Origin: Tolypeutes matacus
Lineage: Eukaryota; Chordata; Mammalia; Cingulata; Chlamyphoridae
Reading direction: 5' to 3'
Length of the DNA stretch: 64,000 nt
Assembly (NCBI GenBank): GCA_026826555.1
Contig: JAKSZT010040235.1
Location: 522,842-586,841, forward strand
Part shown: positions 38,101-46,769 of the stretch, in pieces
How positions within the stretch are numbered: the first letter of the stretch is position 1
Layout: each line of letters starts with the position of its first letter
The notes under the pieces: generated by a model
Told to the model about the DNA's origin: nothing
What the model saw: only the letters and a program-made list of their open reading frames with translations
The model's database searches: none
Made by a program: the position numbers and the translations under genes

Positions 38101-40238
38101 CGGCCCCGCCAGCCTGTGGTGAACCTTGGGCGGAACCCAAGCTGGGGTCCTTGTCCCAGCCGGAGTCGTGGCCTGCCCTCCCTCGGCCTCAGTTTCCCTC
38201 GTTGTAAGTGAGCAGAAGCACTCTGCTCCAAAACGGGTAGCGAGAAGCGGGGAACTAAGGAGCCCCAAGGGCACCCGGCCCCTGCCGAGCCGCAGACTCC
38301 CTTTTCCTCCCAGCGATCCTTGCCCGGTCCTCCTGGGCTCCCCGACCCAGCTGACGAGTATGCGTGGACCACTGGCTAAGACAGATTCCCTTTCACCCAG
38401 TGCTCAACTTGGATTTTCTCCAGTTGAGCAATGCATCTTTCTGTGGTCAGGAAGGGGACTAGGAAGTTGGGGAGTCAGAAGTGGGGGCAGCTGAAAACAC
38501 AGGGTCAGGTTTTCCTGAAATGAGCTGTCCTGGGGAGGTAGGTGGGTAGCGGTAGACTCAGCCTTCCCAGGAAAAGGAAGCCAAACACACTCTCGTTGAC
38601 CAGTGGGCATGGGGGCTCGGCACCGAGCCCGACAGCGAGGGCCCGGGTGCGGGTCCCGGCCTTACCGGTATGCAGGCAGCTGTGAGCCCCCCGGCGAAGC
38701 CCGTCAGCACCCTCCCCAGCAGCAGCATCCAGACGCCACGGGCGCCTGCCATGAGCGCGTAGCCGGCTGCGGAGGGTATGGCCGAGAACATGATGCTGAG
38801 CTTCCTGCCCAGGAAGTCGTTGAGGACCATGGCGCTGAGGCCCCCGGCCGCCGCTCCCAAGGTGAACACGGACTACGGAGAAAGGGGGTGCAGAGCTGAC
38901 GTATCTGGGCACCGAGTGCCCCCACCACCCATCGGAGCCTAGAGACAGCTTCTTCCCTAAGCTGCCAGGCGGTGCCCAGGAGACTGGGCTGCAGGGCAGG
39001 CAGTCCAGGACTCAGACCAGTGATGGTAGTGAGCCTCCTGTCTCTAGGAGTATACAAGCAGCGTGTGAACAACCGATGGTCGGGGATGCCACAAAGAGGG
39101 TCCTGCTTTGGGGAGGAGGTGAGGCCACATGTACACAGTGAATGCTTACGTGTCTAATATCACTCTTGCACAGTGACTTGGGCATGATGCGCCACCTGTC
39201 TGAGCCTCACTTTCCTCAACTGTATTATGGGGAGAATAAGAGTCCTGGGCATGTAGGGTGGCCCTGCCTGCACACCCACAGGCTCGGGGGGCACTGGGCC
39301 TTATTTCAGACAACAGGTCACCGTTCTATAACTCGCGGCTTCTCGGATTGCAGCCCTGGAGTCCTCGGCTCCCAGGTCTGTGCCCTGCGCCCCGTTCACC
39401 CACACTCTCCTGGGCACGTGTGCGAATGGACCCTGGAACCGGCCTTGCCCCATTGACACCGATGGCCCCGGCCCCGTCCACCCAGGGAGGCGCCCGCCCC
39501 GCTGCGGCGCCCAGCTGTGGGTGTGCGGCCAGGGGAGGACACCACTGCTCCTTCCCAGGCCGACCCCGCCAGCTTTCACTTCCCCTTGTCTCGGGCACCC
39601 CCAGGCCGCCTGGAGCTGGGGTGGGGCGGGCCCTGGAGGGGGTTGCAAGGTTGAGCTTCTGGGGATCCCCAGCTGCGGACAGAGCTCAGGGGTCCCTGCT
39701 TCCCCCAACCCTGCTCCCTTACCCCGAACCAGGAGGCCTGGGCCTTGCTGAGGCGCACGGCCAGGTCCGCGGAGTGCTCCAGGGCCGGGATGACCGGGGA
39801 CGTGTAGACCAGGGCGTAGCCGAAGCTGAAGTTGCCCAGCACGGCGGCGAAGGTGGCCAGGAGCACCCTCTTGTTCCGCAGGGCCCTGGGGGCGGCAGAA
39901 GGCTCCGGCTCTGAGCCCCTCCTCCCGCCGCTGTCTGCTGGGAGCCCCGCGGCCCCTCACGGGCAGAGCGCGGGGGCCCCGGGTCGAGGGCCGGTCCCCA
40001 GCAGCCCCGGGTGTCCCGGCCACCGGGCTGGGTCCTCCGCAGGCCAGGGCAGGCCTGGAGCGGGCGCCGCTGTGCCGCGGGGGGCGCGCTGCGTGACCCA
40101 GCCCGCGCCTCGCCCTCCCTGGGCCCAGGCCCCCGGCCCGCCCCGCCCCGCTCACCCGGCCCGCGCGCGGCCCCCCGGCGGCCCCTCGGGGAAGGTGTCG
40201 TAGCCGCGGCCCTCGGCTCCCAGCAGGGGCTCCTGCAT
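35019..40238 (-). CDS. SLC2A6: SLC2A6 (GLUT6 hexose transporter), complete
   Basis: Class III facilitative sugar transporter of the major facilitator superfamily, held in lysosomal/intracellular membranes. Ten exons in transcript order: 40238-40156, 39885-39723, 38872-38666, 38086-37987, 37460-37249, 36908-36756, 36319-36211, 35890-35705, 35596-35451, 35174-35019. Phases join throughout, giving 504 aa (human 507). Visible: N-terminal dileucine sorting signal (EPLLG), twelve hydrophobic segments, GRK loops after TM2 (LGRKLS) and TM8 (AGRKAL), [12 protein letters not shown] after TM6, QQLTGI in TM7, GWGPVTW in TM10, PETKGRS after TM12, and an N-S-T sequon in the luminal loop before TM10. Nine introns are GT-AG; intron 4 has a GC donor. 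Overlapping frames elsewhere in this interval are shadows. Confidence 0.97.
35451..35596 (-). CDS. SLC2A6: SLC2A6 exon 9
   Basis: Acceptor ccacaccccgcag. Encodes [40 protein letters not shown]; donor GTG|gtgagt. Confidence 0.96.
35705..35890 (-). CDS. SLC2A6: SLC2A6 exon 8
   Basis: Acceptor tttgtgtctgcag. Encodes TM9 ([17 protein letters not shown]), the luminal loop with PLSPNST, and [14 protein letters not shown]; donor ATGG|gtaggc. Confidence 0.96.
36211..36319 (-). CDS. SLC2A6: SLC2A6 exon 7
   Basis: Acceptor ctccccacag. Encodes [20 protein letters not shown] and [11 protein letters not shown] (TM8 and loop); donor TCAG|gtgggt. Confidence 0.96.
36756..36908 (-). CDS. SLC2A6: SLC2A6 exon 6
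   Basis: Acceptor cgtgtctccag. Encodes [18 protein letters not shown] and TM7 with [20 protein letters not shown]; donor CTG|gtgagc. Confidence 0.96.
37249..37460 (-). CDS. SLC2A6: SLC2A6 exon 5
   Basis: Acceptor gctgctcctgccgcag. Encodes [38 protein letters not shown] and [12 protein letters not shown], the large cytosolic loop; donor CAG|gtgcgg. Confidence 0.96.
37987..38086 (-). CDS. SLC2A6: SLC2A6 exon 4 (GC donor)
   Basis: Acceptor catgtcttgcag. Encodes [16 protein letters not shown] and the start of TM5 to LYAL. The only in-frame donor is CTTG|gcaagt, joining G to GC of exon 5 to restore Gly-Leu-Leu-Leu. Confidence 0.93.
38666..38872 (-). CDS. SLC2A6: SLC2A6 exon 3
   Basis: Acceptor ctttctccgtag. 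Encodes TM2 to TM4 ([43 protein letters not shown]); donor CCG|gtaagg. Confidence 0.96.
39160..39260 (+). repeat. MIR fragment in SLC2A6 intron 2
   Basis: 'cacagtgacttgggcatgatgcgccacctgtctgagcctcactttcctcaactgtattatggggagaataagag' follows the MIR core. Confidence 0.75.
39723..39885 (-). CDS. SLC2A6: SLC2A6 exon 2
   Basis: Acceptor gccgcccccag. Encodes TM1 ([20 protein letters not shown]) and SQASWFG-like end (KAQASWFG); donor GGG|gtaagg. Confidence 0.96.
40156..40238 (-). CDS. SLC2A6: SLC2A6 exon 1
   Basis: Starts at ATG with G at -3, encodes [19 protein letters not shown], the cytosolic tail with the dileucine motif; donor GCCGG|gtgagc. Confidence 0.95.
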
Positions 40239-40265
40239 GGCGGGCTCTCGCCTCGGGGCGCAGCG

Positions 40266-40323
40266 CGGCTCAGGGCGCACGGGGACGCGCACGGGGACGC
40301 GCACGGGGACGCGCACGGGGAGC
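40266..40323 (+). repeat. 14-bp tandem repeat, 4 copies, next to SLC2A6 start
   Basis: Unit gcgcacggggacgc (the last copy ends ggggag), 30-85 bp upstream of the SLC2A6 ATG, so within its 5'UTR or core promoter. Confidence 0.9.
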
Positions 40324-40469
40324 GCGCAGCCCGCCCGGGGCCAGGACCCGCGATTGGCTGCCGGGCGGCCCTGCAGAGGCGGCGCGGGCCAATGGGCGGC
40401 CGCGGGCCGCGGGGATGCTCGGATGCGGCGCGCGGCGGCCCAGGGCGGGGCCGCGAGGACTTCCCCGGG

Positions 40470-40590
40470 CGGGGCGGGAGGGGGGGGCCGGGGGAGGGGG
40501 GAGGGGGGCGCGGCGGGAGGAGGGGGAGGGGGGCGCCCGCGGGAGGGGGGGAGGGGGGCGCCCGCGGGAGGGGGGGAGGGGGGCGCGCTG
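40470..40590 (+). repeat. G-rich repeats in the SLC2A6 promoter
   Basis: Repeated gggagggggg(c)gcgcc blocks, two of them 'gggggcgcccgcgggagggg'. Several runs of four or more G's on the plus strand could form G-quadruplexes. Confidence 0.85.
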
Positions 40591-40639
40591 CCGCCGCCCG
40601 CTGCGGAAGAGGCAGTGACGCCCAGAGACGCGAAGTGGC

Positions 40640-41600
40640 CGCCAAGGTCACGCAGCCAGCACCTAGGGACAAGAAGGCGCCCCCCCCAGCGAGGCGTGTG
40701 CGCGCGGCCCTAGCCCCCCCCCCCCCCGCCGGCCCCCCCGCCCCCCTGCCCCCCCAGGTGTGACGAGGCCCCCGGCGGGAGGGCGTGCGAGGTGAGGGCG
40801 CGGGGCGCGGTGGGCTCTTCCTTGGGGAGACAGCGCCGTGCGCAGCGCCCAGGTGAGGAGGGCCAAGTGAGAGAGGCCGGGGAAGCGGGGACTGCAGTCT
40901 CCCCGCAGGCCCGTCCTGCAGAAATAACGAGTCCTCCCAGCTCTGACCCGGCCGGGTGCGCCCCGGATAGCTTTAAACGGATCCTCTGTTGTGGAATGTT
41001 CGGGTTATTTCCAAGTTCTGGCAATCAGAATAGTCACGCTTCCCCACGAGTTATTATCATTCCTCTTTATTATAATCGTAATGTAACCATAGTGGAGTGA
41101 TAAAGAGGAAGAAGCCTCCCCCGTCTGCCAACAGGGTTTTTAGTGTTTTCTTCCTTCCAGGCTCCCCCCGCCCCCCGTGTGTCGCTTTGCATATTTGCCA
41201 TCGGAGATTGGACACATTTGACATCATACTTAAAACAGTTTCTCGCCATCAGGAGCATAGGCTTTGGACCTGGGCACGCCCAATGAATGGCGACATAGAG
41301 ATATTGGTATACAGGCCTCATAACCTTATCTTAAAAATCGAAATATAGCAAATCTGAAGTCTACAGTTCAATGAATAAATCTCCCTGTGCACCCCCCATA
41401 ATCACCATCCAGAGCAAGAAGCGGAACAATTTTTAGATCACCCCAGAAAAGGGCTGGTGACCCTTCTCAGGCCTGCCCCACCCACCCTGAGGCGCCCACC
41501 GCTTGACTCCTACCTCTGTGCCTTAGGTTTGTCTGCTCTTGAACTTTGTGCAAACAGTATCATACTCTTTTGTTCCCGCCTGTTTTCTTCCTCAACCTAA
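40640..41600. other. Upstream of SLC2A6: C-rich tract and possible old LINE
   Basis: 40711-40757 is a C-rich low-complexity tract. 40960-41340 has the wording of old LINE copies ('tgttgtggaatgttcgggttatttccaagttctggcaatc') but is too diverged to name. No gene signal. Confidence 0.4.
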
Positions 41601-41605
41601 TCTTT

Positions 41606-41980
41606 TTCTTTTAAAATCAACTTTATTAAAGTCTTATTTACATATGGTAAAACGCACCCGTTTTAAGTGTACAAGTTGATGCATTTTGACGAGTGTCTAA
41701 CTCAGTTAGCTGCCACACCAATCAAGATCTAAAACGTTTCCAACCTCATGGAAGGTTCCTCTTGGCCCCTTCCTGTTCCCCCCAGGAAACCGACCTGCTT
41801 TCGGTGACTGTAGATTACATGGATCTTTCTAGGGTTTCCATAAAGAGAGCCATATATTCAGTGCTCTTTTTTTTGGTGGTGGTGGTGGGGGGTCTGGCTT
41901 CTTTCACTCAGCGTGTTTTTGAGATTCATCCATTTTGTTGCATTTTTCAATGCATTTCGTTACTTTCTATTGCTGAGTAA
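41606..41980 (-). repeat. L1M-type 3' end fragment
   Basis: 'tttaaaatcaactttattaaagtcttatttacatatggtaaaacgcacccgttttaagtgtacaagttgatgc...' is the reverse of the well-known old L1M 3'UTR, ending at 'ctattgctgagtaa'. The retroviral LTR begins at the next base. Confidence 0.7.
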
Positions 41981-42393
41981 TGCTGAGTAAAATAAAATGG
42001 GCATCTGCCTTGGGCACTGCTGGGAGAAGATCCCTTTCCCAGAAGACAAACACAATTGACCTGCAGGGGTTTTCCTGAGAAAACAGAACACACCCTAAAA
42101 GGCTGCTGCTAGGCCACACTGGTGATCAAACTAGTTCGGGTCCAGGAGAGAGAGCTTGTCCGAATGGACAAGCATACCGCAGGAATCACCGTCCGTCTGT
42201 GCCCCACTATGTGGGATGGAAACTTCCTCTCAATCAGTTGTTGAGTCTGCTTCGCCCCTCTCTGAGCTTCCCCTTTCCATGCCCTCGGGGAGCTGCCTCC
42301 TACTTTCTGAATGGGAAGCTGCCTGATTCGTGAATGAATAGCTCAATAAAGTTGTGAGACCCGAAACTGCTTGGGAAGTTTTTCTTTTTATCA
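41981..42393 (+). repeat. ERV 5' LTR
   Basis: Starts TGCTGAG, ends ATCA; AATAAA at about 42342-42347 followed by a G/T-rich stretch. 413 bp. Starts directly after the L1M fragment it interrupted; the 10-bp 'tgctgagtaa' is present at 41971 and 41981. Confidence 0.65.
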
Positions 42394-42698
42394 GTTTTGG
42401 TGGCCAGGATGGGATCCTTTGACTGGAATATCATATTTGATATGATAATCAGACATGACCAGACACCTTTAAGGAACTAAGGTTGACTTTATGGAGCCAA
42501 GGCTTACAGAATCCTCATGGAAAAGCCCTTCTGGAACCTGGCTCCAGGCTTCCCAGGTTTACAGGTCGGTAAAGAAAGTTGAAAACTGGTGTCGAATTCT
42601 TGGCTTGGCTTCCCAACCTCGAGAGGCTTTTAAAAGTCCAATTGTCCAATCGGAGGTTCCTTATGATGACCACCAGCAAAGCAAACTTAAAAAGGCCT

Positions 42699-42874
42699 CT
42701 GTGGGGAAGCAGAGATGGCTCAAGCAGTTGGGTGCCCGCCTCCCACATGGGAGGTCCTGGGTTCGGTTCCCGGTGCCTCCTAAAAAGAAAACGAGCACAC
42801 AACGAACAGACACAGAGAGCAGTCAGCGAGCACAAAACAAGGGGGAGAGAGAAATAAATAAATCTTTGGGGAGA
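42699..42874 (+). mobile_element. tRNA-derived SINE inside the ERV
   Basis: 'gggaagcagagatggctcaagcagttgggtgcccgcctcccacatgggaggtcctgggttcggttcccggtgcctcc', then an A-rich region with 'cagcgagcacaaaacaa'. Flanked by aaaaaggcct at 42689-42698 and 42875-42884. Confidence 0.85.
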
Positions 42875-44048
42875 AAAAAGGCCTTTACGGGAAACTACCA
42901 TTCTTTCTGCACCTGTGGCATATATGATTTTGCATTTTCTCCCCCAACCCTTCCAGGTGTTTCCCCTTCCGGTCGCAGGAATACTCCATCCCTAAACAGT
43001 TAAAAAGCAAGTCTCGGTAACCCGCGATTGATCAGTCAGTCTCGTACTGGAAATATTTAATCTTTCCTTCCAGAAGCCTGTCGGGATATCTGTTTCTTGA
43101 TTGCCCCCAGATCAATGACCTTAAGTCATGGCTGCCAATGTATCAGTTCTTTTGTGATCTGCTTCCTGTAAGGCACATGCCCCCCACCAGCTACGGACCT
43201 TTAGTTCTTGAGCACTGAGCACTGTCCTGCTTCTTTAGAAGCTCCCCCACCACGCACCTTCCCAGCTGCCTGTGGTCACGCCCCATGAAGACCCCCCTCG
43301 CTTTGCAGCCAACGCCAACACTTGGGCTCGGACTGCCGTCTCTCCTTCCGCCGCCGAGACCAAGGACCACGCTCACGACTGGCCAAGCTGCCTTGTCCAA
43401 GGCTCTCTTTGGTCTGACGTGTCCCTGTAGGCTCGGCGGGAAGCTGTCATTTTAAACACTATGTAAATAGGCCAAATCTAATGAAACTAGCCTTATTTTA
43501 TGATCAAGAATAATCTTTTTGGGGTTATTTGGTCAAAAGGAGGGTGACTATAGAAGAAATTGTGTGTTTCGGTGGAAAATTATAGTACACGCCTGTGGAT
43601 TACCAGATTCTGCTCCTGCCCCCCCCTCCCGGCTTTGCAAACAGCAGGTAACTTCGTTTTGTTACCTGCCTGTAAACTGGACTGGATCCTGGGGCCTTGA
43701 GTACACGGTTACTCTAAATGCCAGCCAGAAAGTTAAGGTCTTTTGTGCATCTGGCCTCAGGCTGTCAAAGAGAGTTGAAACCCCGAGCCCTTGACCTTCC
43801 GTAGCGCAGGGCTCCTCTCCGTCCTGCGCCGTCACACCTTCCCGGGGAGCACACGACTGGGGCGAGCAGTTATACGCGTGTCTAAGGTGTGACACGGAGC
43901 TGCCCCTCCAGGCAGGGGCAGCTGGGCTGCAGCGGCCTTGCCAAGGAGGCAGGCTCGGGAGGCCCTGGCCGCCCCAGCAATGCTGGCTTTATGTGACTGA
44001 GTCTGGCACAGGCATAAATAATCTGAAAAATTTTAAGGACCGTTTCAG

Positions 44049-44280
44049 GTGCTTCAGAACGTCAGTCAGGCTCAAACATTTCCACGGACAGACCTGTTTC
44101 CTGACCGAGGTTCTTGGTTTAAGGGACTATGGGGACAATCCCGTACACTTTGGATTTACGCTTTTCATCGTGATGAGCAGTCTATACGGCTTTGTTTGTT
44201 TCTGTACAAACTGTGCTTCACAGTTCTGCTGAAATCCCTTGTCACCCTCCAGATGGGTGGCTGTTCTCAAGACAGCTAAT
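44049..44280 (+). pseudogene. ERV envelope transmembrane-like remnant
   Basis: A short open stretch that reads like the membrane-proximal and membrane-spanning end of a gammaretrovirus-type envelope (Trp/Phe-Lys-Gly-Leu-Trp before a hydrophobic, Cys-containing segment), about 0.35 kb before the 3' LTR. Frames are broken and the rest of the gene is not readable. The position fits; the assignment is weak. Confidence 0.35.
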
Positions 44281-44609
44281 CAAAAGGCAAAGGAGCTGGA
44301 CGTGGCACTGTCTCGAGTGGCTGACACTAAGAATGAAGATGAAGATAATAGACTCGGAGAGGGGGCCGTTCCTGGGAGCCACTCAGTTGAGCAAATAACC
44401 CCACTGCCCGGCCTTCAGTGTAATCCAGTGTAGTTTCTCACTGCAAGGCAGAAAAGAAACAGACATGAAAAATAAAAAGGAAAAATGGAACAAGTTACTG
44501 CCTGAGGCTACTTGACCACCCGACATGAAAATAAATCAACGGTGGTAATCAGAGTACTTTGGTCAAGTTTTCCGTGAGATCATCGGAAAATTGTCCCCAA
44601 AGGGGCCAC

Positions 44610-44905
44610 TGTTAAGGGAAATCAAATGGCCACCCACATGGGTATTGCCGGGAGGACCCCTTTCCAGAAAGCAAACACACCACCGGCAGGGGTTTTCCAA
44701 GTAAACGGAGCAGACCTTACAGGGCAGAGCCCCCGGTAGGCGGGACCCCCGGAGGTGAGCTAGTTTCCGTCCAGCCACGAGTCAGCGCACGTCTGCTCCC
44801 CGCTTTCTAAGCCCCCCGTGTAAAATGGAAACATTTCCTCGCTTGCTCCCGCGTCCGCCCTCTGCGAGCGCCCCCTTCCCACGCCCTCCGGGGAGCCTCC
44901 TTCCG
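44610..44905 (+). repeat. ERV 3' LTR, truncated
   Basis: Starts TGTTAAGGG, aligns with the 5' LTR for about 296 bp, and stops before the AATAAA region. What follows ('gaggcaggctagg...') resembles the start of the LTR-like piece at 50783. Confidence 0.65.
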
Positions 44906-45354
44906 AGGCAGGCTAGGTCAGGGAAAGGGAAGACCTGGCAGAAAGGCGTGGCCGCGGAACCCCTCCTGATGGGGCGTCCCCACTCCAAAGCCCCGGCCTT
45001 TCCAGCACCGCCCCGCACCCGGTGCCGGCTGCCACCGTCTTCTCCTGCATTGTCCCTTGGCGGCGGCGCGGTGGCAGAGAGCCGGGGCTTGCGTTCCTCC
45101 TGGGGAGCCCTGCCTCATGCACACGCATCCTGCTCACCCGCACCTTGCCGTCCCACCTTCCTACCGACACCACTCCTGGTGTGGACTGGGTGGGAGGGCG
45201 TCGGCGGGCAGGGCCGGGGTGGGTGCCATGGGGCGGCCCATATTCCCTTTTCCAGGTGACTCGCAGTCCAGGGGGCTGTGTCCGTATTTCAGCTCCAGTC
45301 TGCCTCTTCCTACCCCTGAATTCTTCATTTTGGGTTTGTAAAATGCTTTGGATG
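44906..45354. other. Unique GC-rich sequence between ERV and L1-3
   Basis: No gene or repeat recognised apart from the first 55 bp, which resemble 50783-50830. Open frames run into the L1 downstream and are not meaningful. Confidence 0.4.
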
Positions 45355-46080
45355 GCAAGAAAACACATGAAGAAATGCTCAACATCACTCACGATTAGGG
45401 AAATGCAAATCAAAACTACAATGAGATGTCATTTCACACCTACCAGAATGGCCACTAGGAAAAAGACAGAGAACTACAAGTGCTGGAGAGGATGCGGAGA
45501 GACAGGAACACTTCTTCACTGTTGGTGGGAATGCAGGATGGTACAGCCACTGTGGAGGACTGTTTGGCAGTTCCTAAAGAAGTTGAGTATACACTTGCCA
45601 CGTGACCCTGCAATACCACTACTGGGTATATACCCAGAAGAACTGAGAGCAGTGACACGAACAGACATCTGCACACCGATGTTCACAGCCACATTATTCA
45701 CCATTGCCAAAAGCTGGAAACAACCCAGGTGTCCATCAACAGATGAATGGATAAACAAACTGTGGTCTATTCACACGATGGAATATTATGCAGCTGTAAG
45801 AAGAAATGAAGTCGTAAAGCATATAACAACATGGATGAACCTGGAGGACATTATGTTGAGTGAAGCAAGCCAGACACAAAAGGACAAATACTGTATGAAT
45901 GCGTTACTATGAACCAAATATGTTGCGTAACATACTGTTTGATAAAAAAAAAAAAAATTTATATGTGTCCATTACATTTAATTGAGAAATGTATATATTT
46001 ATTCATCTGTGTTTACTTTTCAGTTTGTAATTGTTTATATTTTCAATTATTAAATGTACAAAATAAAGTTTAAAAAAGGC
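45355..46080 (+). mobile_element. 5'-truncated L1 3' end (L1-3)
   Basis: About 0.73 kb: the last part of ORF2 with the Cys-rich [18 protein letters not shown] segment, open to the natural ORF2 stop at 45912, then 3'UTR and an A-rich end at 46062. Same subfamily as L1-1 and L1-2 in opposite orientation. Imperfect flanking repeats 'aaaatgctttggatgg' (45339) and 'aaaatgcttggaatgg' (46087). Confidence 0.9.
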
Positions 46081-46101
46081 TTAAAAAAAATGCTTGGAAT
46101 G

Positions 46102-46207
46102 GGAGAGCTGGTGTGGCTCAGTGGTTGAGCACCAGCTTCCCACGTACGAGGTCCTGGGTTCAATCCCCGGCCCCTGGTACCTCAAAAAAAAAAAAACAAA
46201 AAAAACT
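46102..46207 (+). mobile_element. Short tRNA-derived SINE after L1-3
   Basis: 'gctggtgtggctcagtggttgagcaccagcttcccac', B box GGGTTCAATCCCCGGC, A-rich tail. Flanked by ttggaatg at 46094-46101 and 46208-46215. Confidence 0.85.
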
Positions 46208-46321
46208 TTGGAATGTCTTAGAAACTGAAAATGCATGGAAGAAATTACAACATGGATGTGGAACAGTGGCCACGGGAGGCTCTGGGGGCAGGGAGAGGGA
46301 AAAACAGTTGTAGTACAGGGG

Positions 46322-46765
46322 TGTGATGGTCGGGCTAATGTGTCAACTCAGCCGGGTGATTGTGTCCAGGTGTCTGGTCCAGCAAGCACTGGGCTAACTG
46401 TAATACAAGAGCATTTATGGACTTCGGTCACCAGTGAGTTTACTGCGTGGATGGCTGATGACATCTGCATCAATCAGGGAGATTGTGTCAGCAATGGTGA
46501 CGCTTTATCCAATCAGCTGAATGCTTTATAAGGGGAAGTGATTTCAACATTCAGAGAGAATTTCCCAGCTCGTCTTTGGACAGCCAACGTCTCCCAGAAA
46601 CTCATCCAGGACCTTCACGGGACTTTCATCGGAGCCCCTGTGTGCAGCCTGCGGAACCTGGACTTGGGCATCCCACGGTCTCGTGAGAGACTCTTATAAA
46701 ACCTCACATTATTGACAGATGCCTCCTGTTGATTCTGTTTCCTGGAGAGAACCCTGACTAACACA
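46322..46765 (+). mobile_element. Interspersed element with short inverted ends
   Basis: Starts TGTGATGGTC and ends GACTAACACA: the ends are inverted repeats matching at 8 of 10 bases, also TG...CA. 'gggg' lies on both sides (46318-46321, 46766-46769). 444 bp, no ORF. A common armadillo-type repeat, either a solo LTR or a non-autonomous DNA element; I cannot decide which. Confidence 0.6.
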
Positions 46766-46769
46766 GGGG

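Larger units (their letters stand above)
39750..40930 (-). promoter_or_regulatory. SLC2A6: CpG-rich promoter region of SLC2A6
   Basis: Very CpG-dense from exon 2 to beyond the start codon, densest at 40100-40640. GC boxes (ggggcggg) are frequent, and no TATA box is visible upstream (minus-strand direction) of 40238. It includes two repeat blocks, 40262-40325 and 40470-40590. Confidence 0.7.
41981..44905 (+). mobile_element. Decayed endogenous retrovirus with two LTRs
   Basis: The 5' LTR 41981-42393 (TG...CA, AATAAA near 42342) and the 3' LTR fragment 44610-44905 are same-orientation diverged copies: shared segments include 'ccctttccagaa', 'aggggttttcc', and 'tttccatgccctcggggag' with small changes. 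Between them, 2.2 kb of internal sequence is much shorter than a provirus, so most gag-pol is gone. A purine-rich aaagggg precedes the 3' LTR, and the sequence after the 5' LTR (from 42398) is a possible primer-binding site. Near 44050-44280 there is an envelope-like membrane segment. A SINE lies at 42699-42874. No intact viral gene. Confidence 0.65.

Noticed and set aside
40237..40763. Plus-strand Gly/Arg-rich frames in the SLC2A6 promoter
   Set aside because: Antisense to a CpG island with repeats; no conserved features.
42398..42417. Assigning the ERV primer-binding site to a specific tRNA
   Set aside because: The sequence starts TGG as expected and partly resembles a leucine-tRNA complement, but mismatches are too many to name one.
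45022..45912. 296-codon plus-strand frame as a gene
   Set aside because: Its second half is the L1-3 ORF2 end, and the first half is unrelated flank read in frame by chance.
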